A DNA stretch of 64,000 nucleotides, from assembly GCF_003583405.1 (NCBI RefSeq), contig NZ_QXEC01000023.1, positions 25,391-89,390 on the forward strand, read 5' to 3'. The notes under the pieces were generated by a model. The model did not search any database. It had not been told where the DNA came from and worked only from the letters and a program-made list of their open reading frames with translations. This DNA comes from Micromonospora radicis. GTDB taxonomy: Bacteria; Actinomycetota; Actinomycetes; Mycobacteriales; Micromonosporaceae. Positions 45,253 through 53,050 of this stretch are shown here, piece by piece. A program made the position numbers and the translations under genes. How positions within the stretch are numbered: position 1 is the stretch's first letter; every line of letters starts with the position of its first letter.

Positions 45253-46956
45253 GTGGCCGAGGGAACGGACGATCGGGCGTTGCCGGCGACGGAGGAACTG
45301 GCGCTCGCCCGGACAGCCATGGCCGCCGGCGACCTGACGCACGCCGCCGGCCATGTCGCGAGCGCCCTGGTCCGCGCCCCGACACTGCCCGAGGTGCACG
45401 AGACGCTCGCCCGGCTGGCCGCCGCCAGCGGCGGTGGCCTGGACCTCTTCCCGTTGCAGCACCACACCTTCGTCGGGGCGGTGGTCGCCCGGGCGCACCT
45501 GCTGGCCGCGGCCGGCCGGCCCGCCGAGGGTCTCGACCTGCTGGTCGCCGCCGGGGCGCACGCACCCGGCACGGACTGGGCCGGGGTGCCCTGGGTGACC
45601 TCGCCGGAACTGGCCGAACGGATCGGCCCGGACCAGGCGGCCCGGGTGCTGATGCAGGTCTGCGCCGCCGCCCCCGATCCGGTGCCCGCCGCCGACCGGG
45701 CCGCCCTGGCCCCGTACCTGACGCTGGCCCGCAACGCGATCACCGTCCACCCCGAGCACGCCCTGCTGCTGGGCACGGCGTCCGCGCTGGCCCGGCGGGT
45801 GGGCGAGGTACCGCTCGCGGTCCGCTGGGCCGGTCGGGGCGTACGCGCGGCGCCGTCGAAGATGGGCGAGGTCTGGCTCGGGTACGCGCTGCGCAGCGCC
45901 GGCCGGACCCGGGAGGCGCTCGCCGCGCTCCGTCGTGCCGTCGACCACGACCCGGACGACCTCGCGGTCTACGCAGACATCGCCGGCACGCTGGCCGACC
46001 ACGGCCGGCTGACGGAGGCGCTGGCCTGGATCGAACGCGCCCTGGACCGCAACCCGTCCTTCGACTGCGCGGTGCACACCGCGCACCGGCTGCGCTTCCA
46101 GCGCGACGGTGACGTGCGCCACCTGGTCGCGCTGGCGGACTTCGTCCGCGATCACCCGGACGACTCGCACGAGCACAGCGACCTGGCCGAGTGCTGCCGT
46201 GGCCGGCCCTGGCTGGGGCAGGTCACCCCGCCCGTCGTGCCGGTCGCCGGGGAGACGCCGGTGCTGGTGGCGACCCCGTCGGCCGCGGCACCGACCGCCG
46301 GCGGCGATCCCGCGGTACGCCCGTCGCCCCCGTCGGCGGAGGCCACCCGCCGACTGCGCCAACTGGCCCACCCGGCCTGGCCGCACCCGCCGGCCGCGTA
46401 CGACACGGCGGTCGCGCTGGCCACCCTCGACCTGAACGACCTGCTCGGCCTGCTGGCGTACCCGCCGGAGACCCCGCAGACCGCGCTGGGGCGGGTGCTG
46501 TCCGGCCAGGACCCCTCGCTGTGGGTACGGTGCGTCCAGGTGTGGACCTGCCTCGGCCTGCTCCACCATCGCACCGACGAGCCGTGGCTCTCCTCGACCC
46601 GACGTCGGGTGCTGGTGGAACTCGTCAACGGGGTCGAGGAGGTCGCCGAGGCAGCCCTGTTCGCCCTGGTGACCGCCGCCTGGGTCGACCCGGCGGTCCG
46701 CCCCGACGTGGCCCGGGTGGTCAGCGGGCGACTGAGCACCGCGGCCGAGGCGGCCCGGCAGCGACCGCTGCCGAACGCCCCGTCCCTGGCCCACCTGGCG
46801 CTGGCCACACCGGACCTCGACCCGGACAGCGTCGCCCTGGCGCGTGCGCTGGCCGGCATCCCGGCCCGCCCGCGCCGCCGTCCGCTGCGCGCCCTGACCG
46901 GCCGGCTACTCGGGTTGATCCGGCCGCGACTGCCGGGACCACCGCCGCCGCCCTGA
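45253..46956 (+). CDS. TPR-containing protein of unknown function
   Basis: A 567-residue Ala/Leu/Arg-rich cytoplasmic protein. Tetratricopeptide-type helices are visible at about 15-60, 195-235 (EVWLGYALRSAGRTREALAALRRAV) and 235-275 (AVYADIAGTLADHGRLTEALAWIERAL). A Pro/Ala linker (about 335-370) precedes a second helical region, then a basic and Pro-rich C-terminus. TPRs usually mediate protein binding. No catalytic motif is recognised. GTG 45253 follows GAGAGGACGAC. The gene is convergent with the MFS gene. Confidence 0.82.
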   Translation: MAEGTDDRALPATEELALARTAMAAGDLTHAAGHVASALVRAPTLPEVHETLARLAAASGGGLDLFPLQHHTFVGAVVARAHLLAAAGRPAEGLDLLVAAGAHAPGTDWAGVPWVTSPELAERIGPDQAARVLMQVCAAAPDPVPAADRAALAPYLTLARNAITVHPEHALLLGTASALARRVGEVPLAVRWAGRGVRAAPSKMGEVWLGYALRSAGRTREALAALRRAVDHDPDDLAVYADIAGTLADHGRLTEALAWIERALDRNPSFDCAVHTAHRLRFQRDGDVRHLVALADFVRDHPDDSHEHSDLAECCRGRPWLGQVTPPVVPVAGETPVLVATPSAAAPTAGGDPAVRPSPPSAEATRRLRQLAHPAWPHPPAAYDTAVALATLDLNDLLGLLAYPPETPQTALGRVLSGQDPSLWVRCVQVWTCLGLLHHRTDEPWLSSTRRRVLVELVNGVEEVAEAALFALVTAAWVDPAVRPDVARVVSGRLSTAAEAARQRPLPNAPSLAHLALATPDLDPDSVALARALAGIPARPRRRPLRALTGRLLGLIRPRLPGPPPPP

Positions 46957-46975
46957 CCGGCTCCTCACCCGCTCG

Positions 46976-48559
46976 TCACGCGCTCGGGCTGCGGGCCAGC
47001 GCGGTCTCCGCCTGCTCCTCCGGGCTGCCCTGGTCGGCGTCGTTGCTGGTCCGCAGCGGGATCTCCCGGATGAACCAGGCGAGCACCGGCACCGCTACGG
47101 CGAAGAGCACCGCCCACAGGAAGACGTTCGAGATCGCGTCGGCGAGCCCGCCCAGGACCAGTTCGCGGGCCTGCGCCGGCAGTTCCCTGAGGGCCTCGAT
47201 GTTCATCGCCGCGCCGCCCTCGCCACCACCGCCGAACGCCTCACCGGCGGCCGATCCGGCGAGCCGGTTGGCGAAGATCGCACCGAACAGCGAGATCCCG
47301 AACGACCCGCCGATCGAGCGGAAGAAGGTGGCCGCGCCGCTGGCCGCACCCAGGTCCTTCTGCTCGACGCTGTTCTGCGCGATCAGCATCGACGTCTGCA
47401 TGAGGAAGCCCATGCCGACGCCGAGCACGATCATGTAGAGCGAGGACTCCACCTTGCCGGTCTGCACGTCCAGCAGGCTCAGCAGGGCGAGCCCGACGGC
47501 CATCACCACACCGCCGACGATCGGGAACACCCGGTAACGCCCGGTCCTGGTGATCGCCCGGCCGACGACCAGCGAGACCACCAGCATGCCGAACATCAGC
47601 GGCAGCAGCAGCAGACCCGAGTTGGTGGCCGAGGCGCCCTGGACGGTCTGCTGGTAGAGCGGCAGGAAGTTCATCGCGCCGAACATCGCGAAGCCGAGCA
47701 GGAAGCCGATCACCGAGATGAGGGCGAAGTTCCGGTTGGCGAACAGCCGCAGCGGCAGGATCGGCTCGGCGGCCCGCCGCTCGACGAACCCGAAGATCAC
47801 CAACGTGGCGACGGCGAGCCCGCCGAGGCCGAGGATCTGCGGCGAACGCCAGGCGTACTCGTTGCCGCCCCAGGTGGTGACCAGCACGATCGCGGTGATG
47901 CCGACGGAGAGCAGCGCGGCGCCGAGCCAGTCGATCCGGTGTTCGGTGCGGTACTTCGGCAGGTGCATGGTGGCGATGAGCAGCACCAGCGCCACACCGC
48001 CCAGCGGCAGGTTGACGTAGAACGCCCACCGCCAGGAAAGGTGGTCGGTGATGAAGCCACCGACCAGCGGGCCGGCCACCATCGCGATGGCCATGATCCC
48101 GGCGATCATGCCCTGGTAGCGGCCCCGCTCCCGGGGCGGCACCAGGTCGCCGATGATCGCCATCACGCCGACCATCAGGCCACCGGCGCCCAGACCCTGC
48201 ACGGCCCGGAAGGCGATCAGCTGGACCATGCCCTCCTCCGGTCCGCCGAGGAAGCCCGAACCGGACATCCCACACAGCGCGGACCCGACCAGGAAGATCA
48301 CCACAGCGGTGAGGAAGACCGCCTTGCGGCCGTAGAGGTCGCCGAGCTTGCCCCAGATCGGCGTCGAGACCGTGGTGCCGAGCACGTACGCGGTCACCAC
48401 CCAGGTGAAGTGGTTGAGACCGCCGAACTCGCCCACGATGCGGGGCAGGGCCGTGCTGACGATCATGTTGTCGAGCATCGCCAGCATCATGGCGATCATC
48501 AGGCCGAAGAGGACGACCCGGACATTGGGTCGCACCGCGACCTGCGCTTGTTGAGCCAT
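46976..48559 (-). CDS. DHA2 (EmrB/QacA)-family MFS drug transporter
   Basis: A 527-residue transporter with 14 transmembrane helices. Motif D1 is LDNMIVSTALPRIVGEF, motif A GKLGDLYGRKAVF, and the loop GGFITDHLSWRWAFYVNLPLG is the DHA2 hallmark after helix 5. Members export drugs and dyes by proton antiport. It is divergently transcribed from a TetR gene across a palindrome-rich 115-bp region, the usual arrangement of a repressor-controlled efflux pump. Confidence 0.94.
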   Translation of the reverse strand: MAQQAQVAVRPNVRVVLFGLMIAMMLAMLDNMIVSTALPRIVGEFGGLNHFTWVVTAYVLGTTVSTPIWGKLGDLYGRKAVFLTAVVIFLVGSALCGMSGSGFLGGPEEGMVQLIAFRAVQGLGAGGLMVGVMAIIGDLVPPRERGRYQGMIAGIMAIAMVAGPLVGGFITDHLSWRWAFYVNLPLGGVALVLLIATMHLPKYRTEHRIDWLGAALLSVGITAIVLVTTWGGNEYAWRSPQILGLGGLAVATLVIFGFVERRAAEPILPLRLFANRNFALISVIGFLLGFAMFGAMNFLPLYQQTVQGASATNSGLLLLPLMFGMLVVSLVVGRAITRTGRYRVFPIVGGVVMAVGLALLSLLDVQTGKVESSLYMIVLGVGMGFLMQTSMLIAQNSVEQKDLGAASGAATFFRSIGGSFGISLFGAIFANRLAGSAAGEAFGGGGEGGAAMNIEALRELPAQARELVLGGLADAISNVFLWAVLFAVAVPVLAWFIREIPLRTSNDADQGSPEEQAETALARSPSA

Positions 48560-48589
48560 GAGTAAGCTCTCCCCCCGAGATACGGCCGC

Positions 48590-48635
48590 ACTTACTTGCC
48601 GCCCGGCTAGTCACCTTACTAGCCGCACGGTAAGT
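48590..48635. promoter_or_regulatory. Nested palindrome, probable TetR operator
   Basis: Outer arms ACTTAC (48590-48595) and GTAAGT (48630-48635) flank inner arms CGGCTAG (48604-48610) and CTAGCCG (48619-48625). CTTACTTGCC and CTTACTAGCC recur as related half-sites. The element lies between the divergent MFS and TetR starts and would cover both promoters. Confidence 0.65.
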
Positions 48636-48674
48636 TGGACAGGCAACGACGGTCAAGCGAGTTGGGTGGTGCGG

Positions 48675-49244
48675 GTGAGCCAGAGCACAGGCGGCACGCG
48701 GGAGCGGATTCAGGCCGTCGCGCTGGAGCTCTTCACCGAGCAGGGCTACGAGGCCACCTCGCTGCGGGAGGTCGCCGAGCGGCTCGGGGTGACCAAGGCC
48801 GCGCTCTACTACCACTTCAAGAGCAAGGACGAGATCGTCACCAGCGTCGTGGAGGACCGGCTGGTCCGGATCGACGCCCTGGTGGCCTGGGCGGAGACCC
48901 AACCGCCCAGCCTGGCCACCCAGCGCGCGGTCATCGAGCGCTACGCCGACACCATGTTCACCGGCGAGCAGCCCTCGGTAATGCGCTTCTTCGAGCAGAA
49001 CCAGACGGCGCTGAAGAGTCTCTCCGCCGGACGGGAGATCCGCGAACGGATGTTCCGGCTGGCCAACGTGCTCGCCGCCGGTGACGAATCGCCGGGCGGG
49101 CAGCTACGGGCCACGCTGGCACTGTTCGCGGTACACACCAGCTGGTTCGCGGTACGCACCCCGGGCATCACCGACAGCGAACGTCGGCGGGTGGCGCTGG
49201 AGGTCGCCGACGAGCTGCTCGCCGCGATCGCCGCCCGCTCCTGA
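48675..49244 (+). CDS. TetR-family transcriptional repressor
   Basis: A 189-residue regulator. The N-terminal helix-turn-helix is TSLREVAERLGVTKAALYYHFKSKDEIV split around residue 40, followed by a C-terminal ligand-binding helical domain. It starts at GTG 48675 (VSQSTGGTRERIQ); in-frame GTGs at 48666 and 48669 are alternatives. Its likely target is the divergent MFS pump through the palindrome at 48590-48635. The inducer is unknown. Confidence 0.93.
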   Translation: MSQSTGGTRERIQAVALELFTEQGYEATSLREVAERLGVTKAALYYHFKSKDEIVTSVVEDRLVRIDALVAWAETQPPSLATQRAVIERYADTMFTGEQPSVMRFFEQNQTALKSLSAGREIRERMFRLANVLAAGDESPGGQLRATLALFAVHTSWFAVRTPGITDSERRRVALEVADELLAAIAARS

Positions 49245-49296
49245 GCCTGGATCCCGCGGCCTGGCCGCCGCCACGGCCGGGCGGGCACGAACCCGG

Positions 49297-49800
49297 CTAG
49301 CCGAGGGGCAGGCGCAGGGCCAGCAGGTCCACGCCGGGCAGCGGGGTCCAGTCCTGCTCGGGCACCCGCTGGAAGCCACGACGGCGGTAGAGCCGGTGGG
49401 CCGGCTCGGCGTGGCCGTCGCGTACGCAGATCACCAGCGCCGCGCGGCCCAGCTCGGCGGCGCGTACGACGCACGCCTCGACCAGCGCGGCACCCGCGCC
49501 CCGGCCCTGCGCCGCCGGGTCCACCGCCAGCATCCGGAACTCGGCCTCGCCCGGGCCGCACATCTCGGCGTACCGGCTGCCGGGCAGCACGAAGGTGACC
49601 GAGCCGAGCAGTTGGCCGGTGACCTCGTCGGCGGCGACCAGGATCTCGCCGTGGGCGGCCCGACCCGTCACGTCGGCCAGCACGTCGCCGTACCCGGTCT
49701 CGCCCTTGAGCTGACCGTCGGCCTCGTACGCGGCGACGGTCAGCCGGGCCAGGTCCGCGAAGTCGGCCGGGACGGCCGGCCGGACCAGCACGCCGGTCAA
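49297..49800 (-). CDS. GNAT-family N-acetyltransferase
   Basis: A 167-residue acetyltransferase. The acetyl-CoA loop is FRMLAVDPAAQGRGAGAALVEAC (motif A, about 88-110), followed by LYRRRGFQRVPE (motif B). The TTG start at 49800 overlaps the stop of the biotinyl-carrier gene (TTGA); GTG 49791 is an alternative. Substrate unknown. M. tuberculosis also has a GNAT gene in the sigH-aroA interval. Confidence 0.88.
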   Translation of the reverse strand: MTGVLVRPAVPADFADLARLTVAAYEADGQLKGETGYGDVLADVTGRAAHGEILVAADEVTGQLLGSVTFVLPGSRYAEMCGPGEAEFRMLAVDPAAQGRGAGAALVEACVVRAAELGRAALVICVRDGHAEPAHRLYRRRGFQRVPEQDWTPLPGVDLLALRLPLG

Positions 49801-50012
49801 CCGATCACCGCGATCAGGTCGCCGTCCTGCACCACGTCGCCCTCGTTCACCGCGAGCTGCTGCACCACGCCGTCGGACTCGGCGACCACCGGGATCTCCA
49901 TCTTCATCGACTCCAGGATCACCAGGGTGTCGCCCTCGGACACGGTGTCACCGGTCGAGGCGACGACCTTCCAGACGTTCGCCACCATCTCGGCGCGGAT
50001 CTCCTCGGCCAT
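49797..50012 (-). CDS. Biotin/lipoyl-attachment carrier protein (TB7.3-like)
   Basis: A 71-residue single biotinyl domain. The modified Lys is in ESMKMEIP (about residue 37), with flanking VVASTGDTVSEGDTLVIL and NEGDVVQDGDLIAVIG strands. It resembles mycobacterial TB7.3, a free-standing biotinylated protein in the sigH region. It probably serves as a biotin carboxyl carrier, but no carboxylase genes are nearby. The ATG giving MAEEIRAEMVANVW is used. Confidence 0.92.
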   Translation of the reverse strand: MAEEIRAEMVANVWKVVASTGDTVSEGDTLVILESMKMEIPVVAESDGVVQQLAVNEGDVVQDGDLIAVIG

Positions 50013-50211
50013 CTCCCGGTCCCTTCCCTCGCGACTACCTGGGAGGTATCCAATCATGCGCCGGCCGTCCACGGACCAGGAGCGGCCCCGGCCGCACCCG
50101 CCGCACGCGGGCTCTAACATCAACAGGTCGGACCCTGGCGCCGGGCGGACCGGTGCGTGCACCGGCGCCGAGGTCGTGCGCAGGCGATCCGACCATCACG
50201 AGGAGGTCAGC

Positions 50212-50286
50212 ATGGCGAAGAAGGCCCGCAAGAAGAAGGCCCGTAAGAAGAGCGCCGCCAACCACGGCAAGCGCCCCAACTCCTGA
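50212..50286 (+). CDS. 50S ribosomal protein bL37
   Basis: A 24-residue, very basic protein (MAKKARKKKARKK at the N-terminus, ANHGKRPNS at the C-terminus). CGAGGAGGTCAGC gives an ideal Shine-Dalgarno sequence before the ATG. It matches, from memory, bL37, a tiny ribosomal protein seen in Mycobacterium smegmatis 70S structures and encoded close to sigH/rshA there. The same location here supports the assignment. Automatic ORF callers often miss it because of its length. A strong terminator follows. Confidence 0.88.
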   Translation: MAKKARKKKARKKSAANHGKRPNS

Positions 50287-50306
50287 GCCGCAGCGCCAGG
50301 CAGCGA

Positions 50307-50338
50307 GACGCCGGTGGCCCACCCGGGCCACCGGCGTC
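50307..50338. terminator. Bidirectional terminator between bL37 and rsrA
   Basis: Perfect 14-bp arms GACGCCGGTGGCCC (50307-50320) and GGGCCACCGGCGTC (50325-50338) enclose a 4-base ACCC loop. It lies between the convergent bL37 and rsrA stops and can serve both. Confidence 0.9.
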
Positions 50339-50356
50339 GTCGTGTTGGTGCGGGGC

Positions 50357-50644
50357 TCAGTCGGCCAGTTCGCGCGACTCGCTGCCCTCGAAGACGACCA
50401 GTTCGCTCAACCGCACCCGCAGCCGCTCACGCAGCTCGTCCGGCGCGGACTCGTTGCCGCAGCAGCGCGCCACCAGCGCCCTGACCTCCTGCTCGATGCC
50501 GTACTCCCGCAGACACGGGCCGCACTCGTCGAGGTGGTGGCGGATCAGCGTGCGACGTTCCTGCGCGCACTCCAGGTCGAGGTAGAGGTAGACCTCGGCG
50601 AGCACCTCACGGCAGTCCGTCTCGTGCGGATCTCCACAGCTCAC
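50357..50644 (-). CDS. rsrA: Zinc-binding redox anti-sigma factor (RsrA/RshA)
   Basis: A 95-residue ZAS-family anti-sigma factor. The HX3CX2C motif is HHLDECGPC (about 36-44) with an upstream Cys near residue 11 (ETDC) as a further ligand/redox site; CC also occurs downstream. Oxidation of the zinc-bound cysteines to disulfide releases SigR in the known systems. The GTG at 50644 has GGGAGG 7 bases before it and lies one base after the sigR stop, so the two are cotranslated. Confidence 0.93.
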   Translation of the reverse strand: MSCGDPHETDCREVLAEVYLYLDLECAQERRTLIRHHLDECGPCLREYGIEQEVRALVARCCGNESAPDELRERLRVRLSELVVFEGSESRELAD

Positions 50645-50645
50645 G

Positions 50646-51263
50646 TCACACCTCCCGGCCACTGGCAGCGGTCGAACTCCGGGCCGACGGCGCGGCGGAG
50701 AAGCCGCGCTCCGCGGCGTAGTCCTCGAGCAGCTTGCGCAGATTACGACGGCCGCGGTGCAACCGCGACATCACGGTGCCGATCGGCGTACCCATGATGT
50801 CGGCGACCTCCTTGTAGGAGAACCCCTCGACGTCGGTCAGGTAGACCGCCAGCCGGAACTCCTCCGGCAACTGCTGGAGGGCCTCCTTGACGTCACTGTC
50901 GGGCAGCCGGTCGAGCGCCTCGGTCTCCGCGGAGCGCAGCCCACTGGAGGTGTGCGACTCGGCCTCGGCGAGCTGCCAGTCGGTGATCTCGTCGGTCGGC
51001 GCCTGCACCGGCTGGCGTTGCCGCTTCCGGTAGGAGTTGATGTAGGTGTTGGTCAGGATCCGGTACAGCCAGGCCTTCAGGTTCGTGCCCTGCTCGAACT
51101 GGTGGAAGGCCGCGTACGCCTTCAGGTAGGTCTCCTGGACCAGGTCCTCGGCATCCGCCGGGTTACGCGTCATCCGCAGACCGGCCGCGTACAACTGATC
51201 GACGAATGGCATCGCGTCCCGCTCGAACCGGGCCCTGCGCTCGTCCGTCTTCTCGGTGGTCAA
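50646..51263 (-). CDS. sigR: Thiol-oxidative-stress ECF sigma factor SigR/SigH
   Basis: A 205-residue group-4 sigma factor (short form, TTG start, LTTEKTDERRARFERDAMPF). Region 2 includes NPADAEDLVQETYLKAYAAFHQFE, and region 4 EGFSYKEVADIMGTPIGTVMSRLHRGRR. GAGGGG lies 8 bases before the TTG. The protein directs thioredoxin and mycothiol genes from GGAAT/GTT promoters and is inhibited by the downstream RsrA. The frame stays open for a further 66 codons upstream, to a second good start at GTG 51461, so a longer isoform is likely (see the extension entry). Confidence 0.95.
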   Translation of the reverse strand: MTTEKTDERRARFERDAMPFVDQLYAAGLRMTRNPADAEDLVQETYLKAYAAFHQFEQGTNLKAWLYRILTNTYINSYRKRQRQPVQAPTDEITDWQLAEAESHTSSGLRSAETEALDRLPDSDVKEALQQLPEEFRLAVYLTDVEGFSYKEVADIMGTPIGTVMSRLHRGRRNLRKLLEDYAAERGFSAAPSARSSTAASGREV

Positions 51264-51461
51264 CCGCACATCCCCTCGGGTCGGATGCTTCCCCGCCGAG
51301 GATACGCGCCCGGACCTACCTGAAGATTCGGTTCCGACGGGTGTGCCCGTCACCACCTCGGCCGGCGGCGCCGCCGCGGGCCATTCCGGGCCGGCCAGCA
51401 GCCGTCTGAGCTGCCTCGCCTCCCGCTCGTCGCGTTCCCGGTTCCGGAACTGGGTCGGCAC
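51264..51461 (-). other. In-frame N-terminal extension of SigR (probable SigR' isoform)
   Basis: The frame is open from GTG 51461 with a strong GAGGGGG six bases before it. The 66-residue extension (MPTQFRNRERDEREARQLRR... ) is basic at first, then Ala/Pro-rich. It resembles the Streptomyces coelicolor case, where an autoregulated promoter makes an unstable longer SigR'. Starting here the protein would have 271 residues. Confidence 0.65.
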
Positions 51462-51498
51462 CGGTCACCCCCTCGCACAGTGTTCGTCCGAGGTGTGC

Positions 51499-51525
51499 AA
51501 CACCCGCCACGGGTCGGGACATTCC
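51499..51525 (-). promoter_or_regulatory. SigR-type promoter upstream of the long sigR form
   Basis: On the minus strand GGAAT (51525-51521), then 19 bases, then GTT (51501-51499) fits the SigR consensus GGAAT-N18/19-GTT. The predicted transcription start would be about 51490, giving a leader of roughly 30 bases before GTG 51461. This is consistent with positive autoregulation. Confidence 0.6.
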
Positions 51526-51532
51526 GCGCCGC

Positions 51533-51596
51533 GCTCCCATTCCTGGTCCCGGCCACGGTGGCGCGCCGAGGCTGGGACCAGGAAGGGCCTGGGAGC
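51533..51596 (-). terminator. Hairpin terminator after the alpha/beta-hydrolase gene
   Basis: TTCCTGGTCCC (51540-51550) pairs with GGGACCAGGAA (51574-51584); outer GCTCCCA (51533-51539) pairs with TGGGAGC (51590-51596). It lies about 140 bp after the hydrolase stop and just before the sigR promoter, insulating sigR. Confidence 0.65.
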
Positions 51597-51737
51597 CCGG
51601 TGCCGCCGCCCGGACCGGGCAGGGCGACACCACCGAATGCAACGACCCGGCGCGTCGGACGGAAACGGCGGGGCTCCGTCCCACCCCCGGGACGGAACCG
51701 GCGGGGTCACTCCCACGTCCGGGACGGGCACGGCGGG

Positions 51738-52349
51738 TCAGTCCCACGTCCAACCGTGCTCACGCAGCCAGTCGACGACCAGCGCGGCCGTACCGGCCGG
51801 GTCGCCGCGCAGGTCGTGCCGCTCCCCCGGCCGGACCAGCACGCGCACCGCCGGGCCGGACTCCGGTACGCCGAACGGATCCCGGTCACCGTTGACCACG
51901 AGGGTCGGCAGGCCGGTCGCCAACTCCCCGGCCCGGCTGCGCTCCGGCCGCCCGGGCGGATGCAGCGGGAAGGCGAGCGCGACCACTCCGGCAGCGCCGA
52001 CGGCGGTGGCGGTACGGCAGGCCACCCGCGCGCCGCTGGACCGGCCGCCCACCAGCAGGGGCACGTCGCCGCGGGCCCGCAGCACGGCCAGTACCGCCTG
52101 CCAGGCCTCGTCGAGTTGGGCGGCGGGCGCCGGCGCGCGTCGACCGGCGACCCGGTACGGCTGGGTCACCCGGGCCACCGCCAGCCCGACGGCCACCACG
52201 GCGTCCCGGAGCGCCAGCAGGTCGGGCGCGTCCACGCTGCCGCCCGCGCCGTGTCCCAGCACCAGTAGCACCCGGGGCGGGCCGGCAGGCAGGTCGATGT
52301 CCACCCGCGCCGGCCCGCGCGGGGTGTCGATGAGATCCTCGTGCGGCAC
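51738..52349 (-). CDS. Alpha/beta-fold hydrolase (dienelactone-hydrolase/KANL3-Tex30-like)
   Basis: A 203-residue small hydrolase. It has LVLGHGAGGSVDAPDL (oxyanion loop), GGRSSGARVA (nucleophile Ser in G-x-S-x-G), VNGDRDPFG (acid loop) and GERHDLRG (His). The pattern fits the KANL3/Tex30-like alpha/beta-hydrolase group. There is no signal peptide. GTG 52349 is used; its ribosome-binding site is weak. Substrate unknown. Confidence 0.85.
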   Translation of the reverse strand: MPHEDLIDTPRGPARVDIDLPAGPPRVLLVLGHGAGGSVDAPDLLALRDAVVAVGLAVARVTQPYRVAGRRAPAPAAQLDEAWQAVLAVLRARGDVPLLVGGRSSGARVACRTATAVGAAGVVALAFPLHPPGRPERSRAGELATGLPTLVVNGDRDPFGVPESGPAVRVLVRPGERHDLRGDPAGTAALVVDWLREHGWTWD

Positions 52350-52460
52350 CGGCCCATTCTGCGGCCCCGCTCCGCCCCGCGTCCCGCCGCCGGCCAACCC
52401 GCCGGTCCGATGGCGGGCCCCGCCGGCCAACCTCACGGTCCGGATGGCGGGCCCCGCCGG

Positions 52461-52853
52461 TCAGGTCGACGGGACCAGGGTCAACAACCTGTCCCGCACC
52501 GGCGGACCGGCGTCGCTGGCGACGTCCGGATCCGGCTGCACCTCGCCGCGCCAGGCCACCAGCATCGCGCGTCGCTCGCGCGGGGTGGTGCCACCCCAGA
52601 CGCCGTGGCAGTCGCCGACCTCCAACGCCCAGGCCAGACAGGAACCCTGCACGTCGCAGCTGCGGCAGAGCGCCACCGCCGCGTCGGCCGGCTCGTTCGG
52701 CGCCGGAAAGAACGTCTCCGGGTCGACACTCTGACAGGTTCCCCTGGTACGCCAGGCTTCGTCCTGTCGACGTTCACTCAGCGCCCGCAGCAGTCGCGGA
52801 TCGCGCCGCGCGGCAGCTACCTCGTGTGGACGGGGCATACGCGCCCGGGTCAT
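52461..52853 (-). CDS. WhiB-family iron-sulfur regulator (second copy)
   Basis: A 130-residue Wbl protein. Cysteines are in GTCQSVDPETFFP, LCRSCDVQGSC (C-x2-C-x5-C) and the GVWGGTTPRERRAML turn and basic segment follow. Compared with WhiB1 it has a 45-residue N-terminal extension and a longer C-terminus. The subclass cannot be set from sequence alone. The ATG giving MTRARMPRPHEVAAARR has GGGGGAGG 7 bases upstream. A 197-bp gap before SRAP holds its promoter. Confidence 0.92.
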   Translation of the reverse strand: MTRARMPRPHEVAAARRDPRLLRALSERRQDEAWRTRGTCQSVDPETFFPAPNEPADAAVALCRSCDVQGSCLAWALEVGDCHGVWGGTTPRERRAMLVAWRGEVQPDPDVASDAGPPVRDRLLTLVPST

Positions 52854-53050
52854 CCACCCACCTCCCCCGTGGGACCAGCAATATCGATGGAGATCATTCG
52901 GCTGACACGAACGACACCCATCACCGGCGCTGTGTTCTATCGCACTTCTGGACGCCGGGACAAGACTCTGACGGGAAGTTGGCAAAACGTTCGCGCGACC
53001 TATCACCCGCAATCACACAAATCACTCCCGACAATGTGCCGGGGCGGCGT

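Noticed and set aside
52461..53012. Longer 183-residue start for the second WhiB protein
   Set aside because: The extra 53 residues are not Wbl-like and the inner ATG has a strong GGGGGAGG at ideal spacing.
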